Counted from the first letter of the stretch, positions 52,853 through 63,182 are shown. The stretch: DNA of 64,000 nt from Breoghania corrubedonensis (GCF_003053845.1 NZ_QAYG01000001.1:750078-814077); one strand, 5' to 3'. Numbers and translations: made by a program. Notes: generated by a model not told the origin, from the letters alone.

Positions 52853-53638
52853 ATGGCGCATATCGACTACCGAACGGGTCTGATCATCCTGCTGCCGCTC
52901 GTCCTGCTGTTTCTGGCAGGTCTGGCGGCCGGCGTCGTCGCGGCATTCCTGATCTGCAACCTGCCGCTTCTCAAGCGGATGTGGGACAAGGGCGGCGCGA
53001 TGTCCTTCGCGCTGTCGGCGTCGCTTTCGCTCACCCTGACGGTGCTGATCGGCTCGGTTCTGTCCGGTCTGCTGCTGAAGCTCGGCCTGTTTGGAAACGA
53101 CGTCTACGTGCCGGAGAGCTTCCCGCTCTTTCTGGCGCGTCCGACCCTGGAATTCTTCCTGGTCATGCTCGCCTCGCTCGCACTCGCATTTCTCGCGTTC
53201 GGCTTCCTGCGGCGGTCGTCCGAACTGGTCCAGCGGGTCGTGGTTCCCGTCGTCTTCATCGCGGTCTTCGTGCTTGGACTTGCGCTGGTCAAGACCTGGT
53301 CGAGCTACTGGATTCTCGCCGACCAGTTCGACACCGACCTGTTCGCCGGCACGCTTTATCAGATGGTCTACGGCGAACTGGCCACGATCGGAGGCGCGTT
53401 CGCGACGCTTGGAGACGCCTTTTCGGCGAATGGCGGCGGGCTGTTCGGCCGGCTCTTCCAGTCGCTCGGCGGCGAACTCGACACGCTGTGGAACACGGTG
53501 CGCAACGCCGGCGGCAACCAGTTCGTGCTGGTGGAGGCCTTTCCGGTGATCTTCGCGGTGTCCTCGCTCGTCGCTCTCGTCTATATGGTGCTGCGCTGGC
53601 CGTTCACGGCCTTCTCCCACGCCAAAGACGAACACTGA
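52853..53638 (+). CDS. Hypothetical membrane protein (between fmt and truA)
   Basis: 261 aa, not recognised. About four hydrophobic segments: GLIILLPLVLLFLAGLAAGV, FALSASLSLTLTVLIGSVLS, FFLVMLASLALAFLAFGFL and a C-terminal VIFAVSSLVALVYMVL. A soluble, Gly/Leu-rich region (residues 170-230) lies before the last one. It sits 15 bp upstream of truA and is likely cotranscribed. Confidence 0.7.
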   Translation: MAHIDYRTGLIILLPLVLLFLAGLAAGVVAAFLICNLPLLKRMWDKGGAMSFALSASLSLTLTVLIGSVLSGLLLKLGLFGNDVYVPESFPLFLARPTLEFFLVMLASLALAFLAFGFLRRSSELVQRVVVPVVFIAVFVLGLALVKTWSSYWILADQFDTDLFAGTLYQMVYGELATIGGAFATLGDAFSANGGGLFGRLFQSLGGELDTLWNTVRNAGGNQFVLVEAFPVIFAVSSLVALVYMVLRWPFTAFSHAKDEH

Positions 53639-53653
53639 GAAGCACGACGCGCC

Positions 53654-54391
53654 TTGCCCCGCTACAAGCTCACCATCGAATATGACGGCACCGGTTTCGT
53701 CGGCTGGCAACGCCAGGAAAACGGCATGTCGGTGCAGCAGGCGATCGAAGAGGCGATCGCGGCCTTTGCCGGCGAGGCGCCGGTCATCAAGGGGGCGGGG
53801 CGAACGGATGCGGGCGTGCATGCCACGGGGCAGGTCGCCCATGTCGATCTCGCGCGCGAGTGGGATGGCGACAAGGTGCGCGAGGCGACGAACGCCCTGC
53901 TGCGGCCGCACGCGGTGTCGATCCTCGCGGCGGAACGTGTGGCGGACGATTTCGACGCCCGCTTTTCAGCCGTGAAGCGGCACTACCTCTACCGCATCAT
54001 CGACCGGCGCGCGCCTCTGGCCCTGGAGCGCCATCACGCCTGGCATGTGCGCCACCGGCTCGATGCGGACGCCATGCACGATGCCGCGCAAGGATTTCTC
54101 GGCAAGCACGACTTCACGACCTTCCGCGCCAGCCAGTGTCAGGCGAAAAGCCCTGTGAAGACGCTCGATGCGTTCTGCGTCCGGCGCGATGGCGACGTCA
54201 TCAACCTCACCTGCTCCGCCCGCTCCTTCCTGCACAACCAGGTGCGTTCCATGGTCGGCACGCTGAAGCTGGTGGGCGAAGGAAAATGGAGCGCGGCCGA
54301 TCTTGTCTCGGCGCTCGATGCCGCCGATCGCGCCCGGTGCGGCCCGGTCTGTCCGCCGGACGGGCTCTACCTGACGCAGGTCGACTACTGA
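53654..54391 (+). CDS. truA: tRNA pseudouridine(38-40) synthase
   Basis: 245 aa from TTG ([20 protein letters not shown]). The catalytic Asp is residue 52 in [29 protein letters not shown] is the second TruA signature. It modifies U38-U40 in the anticodon arm. The TTG start is the only one that keeps the conserved N-terminal strand. Confidence 0.94.
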   Translation: MPRYKLTIEYDGTGFVGWQRQENGMSVQQAIEEAIAAFAGEAPVIKGAGRTDAGVHATGQVAHVDLAREWDGDKVREATNALLRPHAVSILAAERVADDFDARFSAVKRHYLYRIIDRRAPLALERHHAWHVRHRLDADAMHDAAQGFLGKHDFTTFRASQCQAKSPVKTLDAFCVRRDGDVINLTCSARSFLHNQVRSMVGTLKLVGEGKWSAADLVSALDAADRARCGPVCPPDGLYLTQVDY

Positions 54392-54394
54392 GCG

Positions 54395-54991
54395 TCACCC
54401 GAGACTGACAAGCCGGCTGAAGCCGAGCGAGATCACGGTGGAGAGCGCCATGTCGAAGATGACGATGCCCAGCGCGAACGAGACGCTCGCCTCAAGCGCG
54501 ACGCGGGCAACCCGGAAACGCAGATAGAGGGCAATTCCCGTCGCCACCAGCGACACGAAGGTAAACCCGTCGAGCCCGACAACCCCGATCCCGTAGAGAA
54601 GCGCGGCGGCGAGAAGCGGTATCGCGGCCAGCAATTCGCTCCAGTTGCGCACGACGATGAAGCCCACATAGTGCCTTGTGAGCCCGAGCGGGCGCGCCAG
54701 AACCGCCAGCACAACCGGAAAGGCGACCCAGTCGAGGAGAAGCCGCCCGGCCTCGACCCAGTAGAACGCCTGCAGCTCGAGGTTCTCGGCACCCGGAAAC
54801 TCGCTGATCGCAATCTGCAATTGCGCCTTGGATACGAGCAGATACGGGATCATCAACGGCACAACGATCAGGAACGAGCGCCAGAAACCGGCGATCGAAA
54901 GATCGAAGCCGCGCAGACCTTGCGGGTTTCCCTTGAAGATCTGCCAGACCCCGGCAAGCGAGTTGCGGATTTCCGCGCCACTGAAGACCAT
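54395..54991 (-). CDS. Hypothetical membrane protein coupled to dapE
   Basis: 198 aa, not recognised. About five hydrophobic segments, including SFLIVVPLMIPYLLVS, FPVVLAVLARPLGL, AAIPLLAAALLYGIGVVGL and FALGIVIFDMALSTVI. The start overlaps the dapE stop by 1 bp. It converges with truA with a 3-bp gap. Similar small membrane proteins follow dapE in related genomes, as far as position can tell. Confidence 0.7.
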   Translation of the reverse strand: MVFSGAEIRNSLAGVWQIFKGNPQGLRGFDLSIAGFWRSFLIVVPLMIPYLLVSKAQLQIAISEFPGAENLELQAFYWVEAGRLLLDWVAFPVVLAVLARPLGLTRHYVGFIVVRNWSELLAAIPLLAAALLYGIGVVGLDGFTFVSLVATGIALYLRFRVARVALEASVSFALGIVIFDMALSTVISLGFSRLVSLG

Positions 54992-56193
54992 TATCCAGCC
55001 TTGAAATAGTCTGAGAGAAACCGCCGGTAGATGGCGGCGAGTGTCTCCAGATCCGCAAGGGCCACGCGCTCGTCGATCTGGTGCATCGTCTGTCCGACGA
55101 GACCGAATTCGACCACGGGGCAGTAATTCTTGATGAAGCGGGCATCCGAGGTACCGCCGCCGGTTGAAAGCTCCGGCTGACGCCCGGTCTCCGCCGCCAC
55201 CGCCGCACTGAGCGCGCCGATCAGCGCCGTGTCGTTGGTCAGAAAGCTGTCGCTGCCGTCCTCGCGGAAAACGAGCTCGTAGCCGACCGTATTGCCGGCC
55301 GCCTCCCGTATTGCCGCTTCGATATGCCGGGCAAGGCTCTCGCGCGTCCAGGTGTCATTGAAGCGCACGTTGAACCGTGCGCCGACCTTTTCCGGGATGA
55401 CGTTGAAGGCCGGGTTGCCGGTATCGATGCCGACGATTTCCAGATTGGAGGGCTGGAAGCGCTCGTTGCCGTCATCAAGGTGCAGGCCGTCGAGCGCGGC
55501 GCACAGCCGCAACAGGCCGGGAACCGGGTTTTCCGCCAGATGGGGATAGGCGACGTGGCCCTGCTTTCCCTTGACGGTGAGCGTGCCCGACAGCGATCCG
55601 CGCCGGCCAACCTTGATCGCGTCGCCAAGGGTCTGCGGATTTGTCGGTTCGCCGACGATGCAGGCATCGAACCGCTCGCCGCGCGCGCGGCACCATTCCA
55701 TCAGCCGAACCGTACCGTTCACGGCCGGGCCTTCCTCGTCGCCGGTGATGAGGAAGGAGATGGCGCCGGGAAAGGTCTCGCCCGCATCGGCGATAAAATC
55801 GATGGCGGCGGCGGCAAAGGCCGCGACGCCCCCCTTCATGTCGACCGCGCCGCGGCCGTAGAGGACGCCATCCGCGATCTCGCCGGAAAAGGGCGCATGG
55901 GTCCAGCTCGTTTCCTCGCCCGGCGGCACCACATCCGTGTGGCCGGCGAAGGCGACGTGTGGATGCCCGCGACCGTAACGCGCGAAGAGGTTTTCCACGT
56001 CGGGCGTGCCAGGGGTCTGGAAGGTCACGCGGTGGACCTCGAATCCGGCGCCCTCAAGCAGCTCCGCCAGAAAGGCGAGCGCACCGCCCTCCTCTGGCGT
56101 CACGCTCGGGCAACGGATGAGATCGCGTGCGATGCGGACCGGTGCCGTCAAATCCCGTTCTGTGGAGGCGGCATCGGCGGAAGAGACAGTCAT
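54991..56193 (-). CDS. dapE: Succinyl-diaminopimelate desuccinylase
   Basis: 400 aa from [10 protein letters not shown]. The M20 metallopeptidase pattern is complete: His in [11 protein letters not shown], bridging Asp in [11 protein letters not shown], catalytic Glu pair in [25 protein letters not shown] and the last His in [12 protein letters not shown]. It releases succinate from N-succinyl-LL-DAP in lysine and peptidoglycan synthesis. A 72-codon upstream extension is open but not part of the protein. dapD lies nearby at 58453. Confidence 0.93.
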   Translation of the reverse strand: MTVSSADAASTERDLTAPVRIARDLIRCPSVTPEEGGALAFLAELLEGAGFEVHRVTFQTPGTPDVENLFARYGRGHPHVAFAGHTDVVPPGEETSWTHAPFSGEIADGVLYGRGAVDMKGGVAAFAAAAIDFIADAGETFPGAISFLITGDEEGPAVNGTVRLMEWCRARGERFDACIVGEPTNPQTLGDAIKVGRRGSLSGTLTVKGKQGHVAYPHLAENPVPGLLRLCAALDGLHLDDGNERFQPSNLEIVGIDTGNPAFNVIPEKVGARFNVRFNDTWTRESLARHIEAAIREAAGNTVGYELVFREDGSDSFLTNDTALIGALSAAVAAETGRQPELSTGGGTSDARFIKNYCPVVEFGLVGQTMHQIDERVALADLETLAAIYRRFLSDYFKAG

Positions 56194-56237
56194 GGCAAAT
56201 CCTGGGAAATTGGAATGCGGGCGCGTCAACGGACAGA

Positions 56238-56654
56238 TCAGGGCCGGTCGGGGCCAGGACCATAACGGTTCGCCCCCGGATCGCCGGGCACGAGCCCCAT
56301 ATAGAGGGCGAGCAGGATATTCGCCAAAGGCACCATCCAGATCAGCGCGACAAGGCCCGACCAGCCGTGATCGCGGCAGCGCTTGGCGATGAGCACCAGC
56401 GCGCACCACTCCAGCGGCAGCATCGCCACCAACACGCCGGCGCTTGCGTCGGTCATGCTCACCTGATCTATGGCGCCGTCACTGTTCATGTCGATGATCA
56501 GCGTCGCCTCCCACGCGCGCCCGAGCGCGAAGATGACGCACAGCACAGCGGCGAAAGCGAGCCAGTAGACATGGCGCGAGATGCGTCCGCCGGGGTGGAA
56601 GAACAGCCACAAAAGCTCCATCAGGCCGGCTGGTGTCGAACGCGGGTCGGTCAT
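56238..56654 (-). CDS. DUF805 family membrane protein
   Basis: 138 aa. [20 protein letters not shown] is the start of a DUF805 domain, with three to four hydrophobic segments and the basic loop [19 protein letters not shown] typical of the family. Function is unknown. It is 44 bp upstream of dapE on the same strand. Confidence 0.8.
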   Translation of the reverse strand: MTDPRSTPAGLMELLWLFFHPGGRISRHVYWLAFAAVLCVIFALGRAWEATLIIDMNSDGAIDQVSMTDASAGVLVAMLPLEWCALVLIAKRCRDHGWSGLVALIWMVPLANILLALYMGLVPGDPGANRYGPGPDRP

Positions 56655-56769
56655 GGGTGGCGCTTTGTCCCGAAGGTGGATGCGACGGCACGCGGTGTGG
56701 ACCTCGGCTCAGACCGTCGCTGGCATTCGTTACCTATTGTCGTTACCCGCCGGACTCAAGGGGCTTGTT

Positions 56770-57621
56770 TCACGACGCCTGCGTCAGGTAGCCGTTGGCC
56801 CCGCGCGCGCCGGTGACGATTTCGGCCAGCCAGTCGCATGCCGCACGTACCGCCGGACGCTTTTTCACGTCCTCATGGACGACGAGCCAGAGGGGGCGTT
56901 CGATGCTCACAGACGGGTCTATCACGCCGATCCCGCTCGATTGCGAGATCATCCACTCCGGCAACATGGCCCCGCCCATTCCAGCTTCCACCGCCACGCG
57001 CATCCCGGCCAGCGTCGCGATACGAGCGCGCGGTGATGCGCCGTCGAAATATTTCCTGACCGCGACGATTTCCGGCGCATGGTCGAGGTCGCGCTCATAC
57101 GCGACATACCCTTCGGGCTTCGTTCCCACCCGGCCGGCGAGCAGGAAGCGGATACGCCCGAGGCGGCGCGCGACCAGCTTTCCGCGGGCGGGACGTTCCA
57201 GCCGGATGGCGATGTCCACCTCACGACGGGCAAGCGACGCGGTTTCGTTGGTTCCAATCAATTCGAGCACAAGGTTGGGATGACGCTGCGCGAAATGGGG
57301 AAGGTGCGGCGCGATCATGTGCTCGATGACGGAAAGAACGGACGTCACACGCACGATCCCATGCAACACCTCGGTGCTGCGGGAGGCATCGGCGAGCGCG
57401 TTTTCCATCGCCTCGGCGGCAATGGCGATGGCGCGACCGGCCGCATTGGCGACCAGCTTGCCGTCCATACGCCTGAAAAGCGTTGCGCCGGCCTCCCCTT
57501 CCACCGAGGCGAGACGACGCGCCACGGTTGTTTCATTGATGCCGAGACGGCGCGCCGCGCCTGCGATCGTGCCCGAACGTGAGACGGTGAGAACCAGATG
57601 ATGATCGTTCCAGGTCAGCAT
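56770..57621 (-). CDS. LysR family transcriptional regulator
   Basis: 283 aa from MLTWNDHHLVLTVSRSG. The N-terminal helix-turn-helix is TIAGAARRLGINETTVARRL; the C-terminal two-lobed effector domain follows (RVTSVLSVIEHMIAPHL). It is transcribed divergently from the isochorismatase-like gene with a 100-bp shared promoter region, and is its probable regulator. Confidence 0.88.
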   Translation of the reverse strand: MLTWNDHHLVLTVSRSGTIAGAARRLGINETTVARRLASVEGEAGATLFRRMDGKLVANAAGRAIAIAAEAMENALADASRSTEVLHGIVRVTSVLSVIEHMIAPHLPHFAQRHPNLVLELIGTNETASLARREVDIAIRLERPARGKLVARRLGRIRFLLAGRVGTKPEGYVAYERDLDHAPEIVAVRKYFDGASPRARIATLAGMRVAVEAGMGGAMLPEWMISQSSGIGVIDPSVSIERPLWLVVHEDVKKRPAVRAACDWLAEIVTGARGANGYLTQAS

Positions 57622-57721
57622 TCCTGCATATTTGCAGGTTTGACCGGCGCATGCGAGGCGTTTCCGCGCCCTTCGACACATCCTATGGTGGCAAAAACCT
57701 GTCCAGCGCGAGCCCTTGAGT

Positions 57722-58333
57722 ATGACTTCAAACCTTCAAGCCTCTCCCAAAACACTGCGTGAAATGGCCGGTGCCCCTGGCTGGAACCGCCCCAAACCAG
57801 GTGAGGCGGCGATCCTGCTGATCGACGCGCAGGAGGAATACCGTTCCGGTGCGCTGGCGCTCGGAGATGTGACATTGGCGCTGGAGGAAATCGCCCGTCT
57901 CAGACAGCATGGCGGCGAACTCGGCCTGCCCGTCTTTCACATCCGCCATGCCGGGACTGCGGGCGGACTGTTCGACCTGGACGCGCGCGGAGGGGCCTTT
58001 TGCGCGGAGGCCGAGCCGGTCGCTGGCGAGACGGTCATCGACAAGCGGCTGCCCAACGCCTTCGCCGGCACGCAACTTGCCAACCTGCTCGCCGAGAAGG
58101 ATATCCGGCGGATCGTCGTGGCCGGTTTCATGACGCACATGTGCGTTTCGTCCACGGTGCGCGCGGCTCTGGATCTCGGGTTCGCGTCGGCGGTCGTGGC
58201 AAGCGCCTGCGCGACACGCTCCCTGCCGACCCATGACGGAGGGGTGGTCTTCTCGGCCGATGTACACCGGGCGGCCCTGGCCGCTCTCGCCGACCGTTTC
58301 GCCGATGTGCTGCCCGGAGCGGCGGCCGTGTGA
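57722..58333 (+). CDS. Isochorismatase family cysteine hydrolase
   Basis: 203 aa from ATG 57722; a TTG six bases earlier is possible. The Asp-Lys-Cys triad is visible: Asp in AAILLIDAQEEYRSG, Lys in TVIDKRLPNAFAGT and Cys in VAGFMTHMCVSSTVRAAL. Family members hydrolyse isochorismate, nicotinamide or other amides. The substrate is not predictable here. A divergent LysR gene suggests inducible expression. Confidence 0.87.
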   Translation: MTSNLQASPKTLREMAGAPGWNRPKPGEAAILLIDAQEEYRSGALALGDVTLALEEIARLRQHGGELGLPVFHIRHAGTAGGLFDLDARGGAFCAEAEPVAGETVIDKRLPNAFAGTQLANLLAEKDIRRIVVAGFMTHMCVSSTVRAALDLGFASAVVASACATRSLPTHDGGVVFSADVHRAALAALADRFADVLPGAAAV

Positions 58334-58338
58334 AACGC

Positions 58339-58370
58339 AACACCCCGCACGCGAAAACGTGCGGGGTGTT
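58339..58370 (+). terminator. Strong terminator after the isochorismatase-like gene
   Basis: AACACCCCGCACG at 58339-58351 pairs perfectly with CGTGCGGGGTGTT at 58358-58370 around CGAAAA. The A-rich and T-rich stem edges allow function in both directions. Confidence 0.8.
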
Positions 58371-58392
58371 CAATGTCGGCGACCTGGCGCTA

Positions 58393-58429
58393 GCTCTTCG
58401 GGGCATGAACGTGCCCATGCCCCAAGAGC
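58393..58429 (-). terminator. Terminator-like hairpin downstream of dapD
   Basis: GCTCTTCGGGGCATG at 58393-58407 pairs with CATGCCCCAAGAGC at 58416-58429, with one bulged C. It lies 24 bp beyond the dapD stop, between two converging genes. Confidence 0.6.
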
Positions 58430-58452
58430 GCGCCTCATCGCGATACCGTCAC

Positions 58453-59307
58453 TCAGTCGCGCAGCAGGTCGTTGATCGATGTCTTTGAGCGGGTCTGCGC
58501 ATCGACGCGTTTGACGATGACCGCGCAATAGAGGCCCGGGCCCGGCGTGCCGTCGGGCAGCGACTTGCCCGGCATGGAGCCCGACACGACCACCGAATAG
58601 GGCGGTACCTTGCCGATGTGGATCTCGCCGGTGGTGCGGTCGACGATCTTGGTGGAAGCGCCGATGAAGACGCCCATCGAGATCACGGCGCCCTCGCCGA
58701 CAGTGACGCCTTCCACGATCTCCGAGCGCGCGCCAATGAAGCAATTGTCCTCGATGATGACGGGACCGGCCTGCAGCGGCTCCAGAACGCCGCCGATGCC
58801 GACGCCGCCGGACAGGTGCACGTTCTTGCCGATCTGGGCGCAGGAACCGACCGTCACCCAGGTATCCACCATCGTGCCGGCATCGACATAGGCGCCGAGA
58901 TTGACGAAGGACGGCATCAGCACCACGCCGGGCGCAACATAGGCGGAGCGGCGCACGATGCAGTTCGGCACGGCGCGGAAACCCGCAGCCTCGAAGTCGA
59001 GAGCGCCCCAGCCCTCGAACTTGGACGGCACCTTGTCCCACCATGCGGCGTCGCCCGGTCCGCCCTTGATGACGGTCATCGCGTTGAGACGGAAGGACAG
59101 CAGAACCGCCTTTTTCAGCCACTGGTTGACGACCCAGTTGCCGTCGACCTTCTCCGCCACCCGCGCCTTGCCCTTGTCGAGCATGTCCAGCGCGGCTTCC
59201 ACCGCATCGCGGATTTCACCGCTTGTCGAAGTGCCAATATTGGCACGGTCGTCGAAGGCGGTGTCGATGGTTGCCTGCAGCGCGGCAAGGTCGGGATGGG
59301 CGCTCAT
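58453..59307 (-). CDS. dapD: 2,3,4,5-tetrahydropyridine-2,6-dicarboxylate N-succinyltransferase
   Basis: 284 aa. An N-terminal helical domain is followed by left-handed parallel beta-helix hexapeptide repeats ([50 protein letters not shown]). It acts upstream of dapE in the succinylase branch of lysine/DAP synthesis. The gene stands alone between the terminator hairpins and the EamA gene; 59308-59531 holds only a short divergent promoter region. Confidence 0.94.
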   Translation of the reverse strand: MSAHPDLAALQATIDTAFDDRANIGTSTSGEIRDAVEAALDMLDKGKARVAEKVDGNWVVNQWLKKAVLLSFRLNAMTVIKGGPGDAAWWDKVPSKFEGWGALDFEAAGFRAVPNCIVRRSAYVAPGVVLMPSFVNLGAYVDAGTMVDTWVTVGSCAQIGKNVHLSGGVGIGGVLEPLQAGPVIIEDNCFIGARSEIVEGVTVGEGAVISMGVFIGASTKIVDRTTGEIHIGKVPPYSVVVSGSMPGKSLPDGTPGPGLYCAVIVKRVDAQTRSKTSINDLLRD

Positions 59308-59531
59308 GAGTCGAAGAATCTCCGAAAAGGGCTTGGTGTATGGGCCAGCGCGGGAGAAAAGCCGTCGCGGACAGGGAAGTCAATACGGCAGTGGCGCGCG
59401 CAAGAGCGCGCACCGGCCACGCGGCAAGGCGTGCCCCAGGGGCATCGTGCTGGACGGGGCGACACCGGACATCGTAAAGGGAACGACCTTGCCTGTCCCG
59501 CCCAAGCTGTCCCTGCGCACGAGCACGCCCC

Positions 59532-60437
59532 ATGGAATTGTGGATCCCGATAACGATCGCCGCGGCCTTTCTGCAGAACGTGCGTTCAGCGCTGCAGAAG
59601 CATCTCAAGGGACGGCTCGGCACCACCGGCGCGACCTTTGTGCGCTTCGGCTACGGCTTTCCCTTCGCCAGCGCCTATGTCGCCGTTCTGCATCTGGGGC
59701 TGGGGCATCCGCTTCCCGTCGCGAACATTCCCTTCGCGCTTGCCGGCATGGCGGGCGGACTGGCGCAGATCTTCGCGACCTTCCTGCTTGTCCACCTCTT
59801 CTCCTACCGCAACTTCGCGGTTGGAACCGCCTATTCCAAGACGGAACCGGTGCAGGCGGCGATCTTCGGGCTGGTGTTGCTGGGCGAAAGCGTGACGGCA
59901 TCGGCCGTTCTGGCAATCGGGATCGGGGTCGTCGGCGTCATCGTCATCTCGATGGCGCGACAGCCGCTTTCCTGGCGGGCTGTTTCCGCATCGCTGGTTG
60001 GCCGGCCGGCCTTGATCGGACTTGCGTCGGCGGCTCTCTTCGGCGCATCCGCCACCTGCTATCGCGCCGCATCGCTGGCGCTGGGCGGTCCCGACTTCCT
60101 GATGAAGGCGGCTTTCACGCTCGGGTTCGTCACCGTCTTCCAGACCGCCGTGATGGCCCTTTACATGCGCAAGCGCGAGCCCGAGCAGCTGGCCGCAAGC
60201 CTCGCCCACTGGCGTATCGCGGTGTGGGTCGGGCTTGTCGGCGTTACCGCATCGGCCGGCTGGTTCACCGCGATGACGCTGCAGAAGGTCGCCTATGTGC
60301 GGATGCTGGCACAGATCGAGCTGGTCTTCACCTTCGCGGCCTCGGTGCTGATCTTCCGTGAAGCGATCAACCGCAAGGAGATCATCGGCTGCGTGCTGAT
60401 CGTTGGCTCGATCGTGCTGTTGCTGGTGGCGCGGTAG
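59532..60437 (+). CDS. EamA/DMT family transporter
   Basis: 301 aa with about ten hydrophobic segments in two EamA halves (VGTAYSKTEPVQAAIFGLVL in the first, AYVRMLAQIELVFTFAASVL in the second). N-terminal AAAFLQNVRSALQKHLKG is typical of the RhaT/EamA-like group. It probably exports a small metabolite; the substrate is unknown. Confidence 0.85.
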   Translation: MELWIPITIAAAFLQNVRSALQKHLKGRLGTTGATFVRFGYGFPFASAYVAVLHLGLGHPLPVANIPFALAGMAGGLAQIFATFLLVHLFSYRNFAVGTAYSKTEPVQAAIFGLVLLGESVTASAVLAIGIGVVGVIVISMARQPLSWRAVSASLVGRPALIGLASAALFGASATCYRAASLALGGPDFLMKAAFTLGFVTVFQTAVMALYMRKREPEQLAASLAHWRIAVWVGLVGVTASAGWFTAMTLQKVAYVRMLAQIELVFTFAASVLIFREAINRKEIIGCVLIVGSIVLLLVAR

Positions 60438-60439
60438 GC

Positions 60440-60460
60440 GCGCGGCGCAAGGCCGCGCGA
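60440..60460. terminator. Convergent terminator hairpin
   Basis: CGCGCGGC at 60440-60447 pairs with GCCGCGCG at 60453-60460 around GCAAG, in the 30 bp between the EamA and chemoreceptor stop codons. There is no T run. Confidence 0.5.
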
Positions 60461-60467
60461 CCGTACG

Positions 60468-61628
60468 TCAGCCAACCTTCTTCGCCGTCGCAAGGAAGGC
60501 GTTGAGGTCGGAGCGGATCTCCTGGAGATAGGTCACCTCTTCGGCCAGCGAGCCGGAGGCATGATGCACCTGGCCGCTGATCTCGCTCGTGCCTTCGCTG
60601 GCGGTGCGCAGCGCGCTGATGCCGGCGGTGATGCTGCCGGCCCCGCGCGCCGCCTCGTCCACGTTGCGCGCGATCTCGCCGGTGGCGGCGGTCTGCTGTT
60701 CCACCGCCGAGGCGATCGCGTTCGAGATCTCGCTCACCTTCTCGATCGATTCGCTGATCTCGGCATTGGCGACGACCGCATTTCCGGTCGCCGATTGCAG
60801 GGAAAAGATCTCGCCGTTGATCTCCTCCGTCGCCTTCGCCGTCTGCCCGGCGAGCGCCTTGACCTCCTGGGCGACGACGGCGAAGCCCTTGCCCATTTCG
60901 CCCGCGCGCGCCGCCTCGATCGTGGCGTTGAGTGCGAGCAGGTTCGTCTGCGCGGCGATGTCGTTGATGAGCTGGACCACGACGCCGATGCGCTGCGACA
61001 TGTCCGAAAGACCATCGATCTCGCGGTTCATGGCCTTGGATTTCTCCACCGTGCCCTTGGCAATCTCCGCGGCGCTGATCACCTGGCGGTTGATCTCGCC
61101 GATGGATTCGGTGAGTTCGTCGGTGGTGCCGGCGACGTTGCGCATGTTCGCAGCCGCCTGCTCCGCGCCGGAGGAGACATCGAGCGAGCGTTCGCTGGCG
61201 GCGGCGCTTGCCCGCGCCATTTCTCCCGAGGCATCCTTCAGTTCGCTCGTCGCCTCGCCTATCCGTCCGACCGTCTCGTGCAGCCGCTTTTCCAGCCGCG
61301 AGGCCAGATCGCTGAACGTCTCGTGCCGGTCGCGGATCTTGTGGGTCGCTTCGTTGATACTGCGTGCGGCAGCGCTGAAGGAGCCGACCATGCCCTTTTC
61401 GGAAATCAGCCGGAAGTGCCTGTTCTGCCCGACATAGTCCAGGCACGTCTTGGATTCGCGCAGATAGGCATCCGTGCGGTCTATCAACAGGTTGATGGCA
61501 TGCATCAATTCCGCAGCATCATCCTTGTCGTCGATGTTGAGAATGCGTGCCTCGAAATCCCCGTTCGCCACTTTCTTGCAGACTTCGGTGGCCTTGCGCA
61601 GCGATGCGCGTTTCGACCTGAAAAACAT
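60468..61628 (-). CDS. Soluble methyl-accepting chemotaxis protein
   Basis: 386 aa from [12 protein letters not shown]. No membrane segment is present. The first 120 residues have a HAMP-like character ([15 protein letters not shown]). The rest is a coiled-coil signalling domain with the conserved hairpin tip [20 protein letters not shown] and [20 protein letters not shown]. It lies 50 bp downstream of an Aer-type PAS gene, so the pair looks like an energy or redox taxis receptor split into two proteins. Confidence 0.9.
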   Translation of the reverse strand: MFFRSKRASLRKATEVCKKVANGDFEARILNIDDKDDAAELMHAINLLIDRTDAYLRESKTCLDYVGQNRHFRLISEKGMVGSFSAAARSINEATHKIRDRHETFSDLASRLEKRLHETVGRIGEATSELKDASGEMARASAAASERSLDVSSGAEQAAANMRNVAGTTDELTESIGEINRQVISAAEIAKGTVEKSKAMNREIDGLSDMSQRIGVVVQLINDIAAQTNLLALNATIEAARAGEMGKGFAVVAQEVKALAGQTAKATEEINGEIFSLQSATGNAVVANAEISESIEKVSEISNAIASAVEQQTAATGEIARNVDEAARGAGSITAGISALRTASEGTSEISGQVHHASGSLAEEVTYLQEIRSDLNAFLATAKKVG

Positions 61629-61678
61629 CGTTTCGTCCTGTCCTGACCCTCGCCCCAACTCCGACCCGTATCATGGTC

Positions 61679-62233
61679 TCAGGCCGCCTTGTCGCGCGCA
61701 CCCGTGGCCACAAGCGAGGCGACGAATTCATCGTAGGGAAGTCCCGTTCCGGTGATCGTGTCGACCAGCATGCGGTAGCCGGCGGCAAGCTGCTTCTTGC
61801 CGTTGACATGGCGCGCCTCTTCCTCGCAAAGCGCGCGGTAGAGCGGAATGATGGGGTTCTCCAAAACATGCCGATCCGGCACCCGGCGGTTGGAGTGGTA
61901 ACCGATCATGTTGCCGGCATCGTCGTAGCTGGGGGTGACATGGGCATAGACCCAGTAATGGTCGCCATTCTTCGCCCGGTTGATCACGTAGGCGAAGATC
62001 TCCTGGCCCGCCTCGATCGTGTCCCAAAGGAATTTGAACACCGCGCGCGGCATATCCGGATGGCGAATGATACTGTGCGGCTGCCCAAGAATTTCGGCCT
62101 CCGTGTATCCCGCCACATGCAAAAATGTCCGGTTGGCGTACGTTATACGCCCCTTGAGGTCCGTCTTGCTGACAATAACGTCATCTTCTTCAAAGAAACG
62201 CTCAACACCAGTCAGCGGCCGAGACTTACTCAT
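61679..62233 (-). CDS. Aer-type PAS domain protein
   Basis: 184 aa. A single PAS domain closely follows the N-terminal domain of E. coli Aer: TDLKGRITYANRTFLHVAGY, LGQPHSIIRHPDMPRAVF and NRAKNGDHYWVYAHVTP. In Aer this domain binds FAD and senses redox state. There is no membrane segment and no signalling domain. About 50 C-terminal residues of unknown fold follow. It is cotranscribed with the soluble chemoreceptor. Confidence 0.88.
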   Translation of the reverse strand: MSKSRPLTGVERFFEEDDVIVSKTDLKGRITYANRTFLHVAGYTEAEILGQPHSIIRHPDMPRAVFKFLWDTIEAGQEIFAYVINRAKNGDHYWVYAHVTPSYDDAGNMIGYHSNRRVPDRHVLENPIIPLYRALCEEEARHVNGKKQLAAGYRMLVDTITGTGLPYDEFVASLVATGARDKAA

Positions 62234-62380
62234 CCTCTCAACCCCGCATCCATATTCTGATCAGAAAATCAAAGCGCACGAGCCATTTGCATGCCATCAA
62301 ACAGCTTCGCCGCCTTGCGTAAATTTAGACTGAATGGATAAATAGCGATGATTACCTAACGCAAAATGACCAAATTGCAG

Positions 62381-62426
62381 TTTATGACAATTCGCATAAA
62401 CAATACTACCCTTTGGGAACGTTCCC
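62381..62426. promoter_or_regulatory. Operator-like palindromes upstream of the PAS gene
   Basis: GGGAACGTTCCC at 62415-62426 is a perfect 12-bp palindrome with a central CG as in LacI-family sites. TTTATG at 62381-62386 mirrors CATAAA at 62395-62400. They lie in the AT-rich 421-bp gap 62234-62654, which holds no convincing gene. No LacI gene is in the window. Confidence 0.4.
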
Positions 62427-62558
62427 TTAAGTAATGCCCGTCATGCGTGTATTGATCTGAAAGCGGAGACGGAGGCCAGGCGCTCTCCGCCAAGCCGCGG
62501 TATCGCGCGCGCCTTTCGTGCCGACACGCGCGAAGCGCGGCAAGCCGATCGTCGCAGG

Positions 62559-62589
62559 TGGAGAAAAGGGCGGCCGGTTGCCGGCCGCC
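62559..62589 (-). terminator. Intrinsic terminator of def
   Basis: GGCGGCCGG at 62569-62577 pairs perfectly with CCGGCCGCC at 62581-62589. On the minus strand the stem is followed by CTTTTCTCC. It lies 66 bp beyond the def stop. Confidence 0.7.
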
Positions 62590-62654
62590 AGTCCTGTCAG
62601 GCGTCCGATCAGGCACCAGTCCGAGCTCGATCACGGGCCCCGTTCAGGGGCGGC

Positions 62655-63182
62655 TCAGGCGCTCGCGCGCTGCTTGTCGTAGCGCGCCTGCTTGGTGAAC
62701 TTCTTCACCACGCGCTCGCGTTTCAGCCTGGAAATATGGTCGATGAACAGCACGCCGTTGAGATGATCGATCTCGTGCTGCAGGCAGGTGGCGAGCAGCC
62801 CCTCGGCCTCCATCTCGCATTCATTGCCGTCGCGATCGAGGAACTTCACGCGCACCTTGGCGGGACGCTCCACGTCCTCGTAGTACTCAGGGATCGAAAG
62901 GCAGCCTTCCTGATAGACGGACTTATCCTCCGACGACCAGATGATTTCCGGATTGATAAAGACCCGTGGATCCTTGGGCTGTTCGTCCTTTGCGACATCC
63001 AGCACCAGCAGCCGTTTCGGGATGGCGATCTGGATCGCGGCCAGGCCGATGCCCGGCGCTGCATACATGGTCTCAAGCATGTCATCGGCAAGCTGGCGGA
63101 TGTCTCCGTCAACCTTTTCGACCGGCTTGGAAACCTGACGCAGCATGGCGTCGGGGAGGATGATGATGTCGCGTTTGGCCAT
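62655..63182 (-). CDS. def: Peptide deformylase
   Basis: 175 aa from [16 protein letters not shown]. The three motifs are complete: [19 protein letters not shown] with the metal Cys, and [14 protein letters not shown] with the HExxH zinc/iron site. It removes formyl groups from nascent proteins, working downstream of Fmt. A 12-codon upstream extension is not needed. Confidence 0.95.
   Translation of the reverse strand: MAKRDIIILPDAMLRQVSKPVEKVDGDIRQLADDMLETMYAAPGIGLAAIQIAIPKRLLVLDVAKDEQPKDPRVFINPEIIWSSEDKSVYQEGCLSIPEYYEDVERPAKVRVKFLDRDGNECEMEAEGLLATCLQHEIDHLNGVLFIDHISRLKRERVVKKFTKQARYDKQRASA

Noticed and set aside
62356-62634. 92-codon minus-strand open frame in the gap before def
   Set aside because: No ribosome site or recognisable domain, and it covers the def terminator hairpin and the palindromes.
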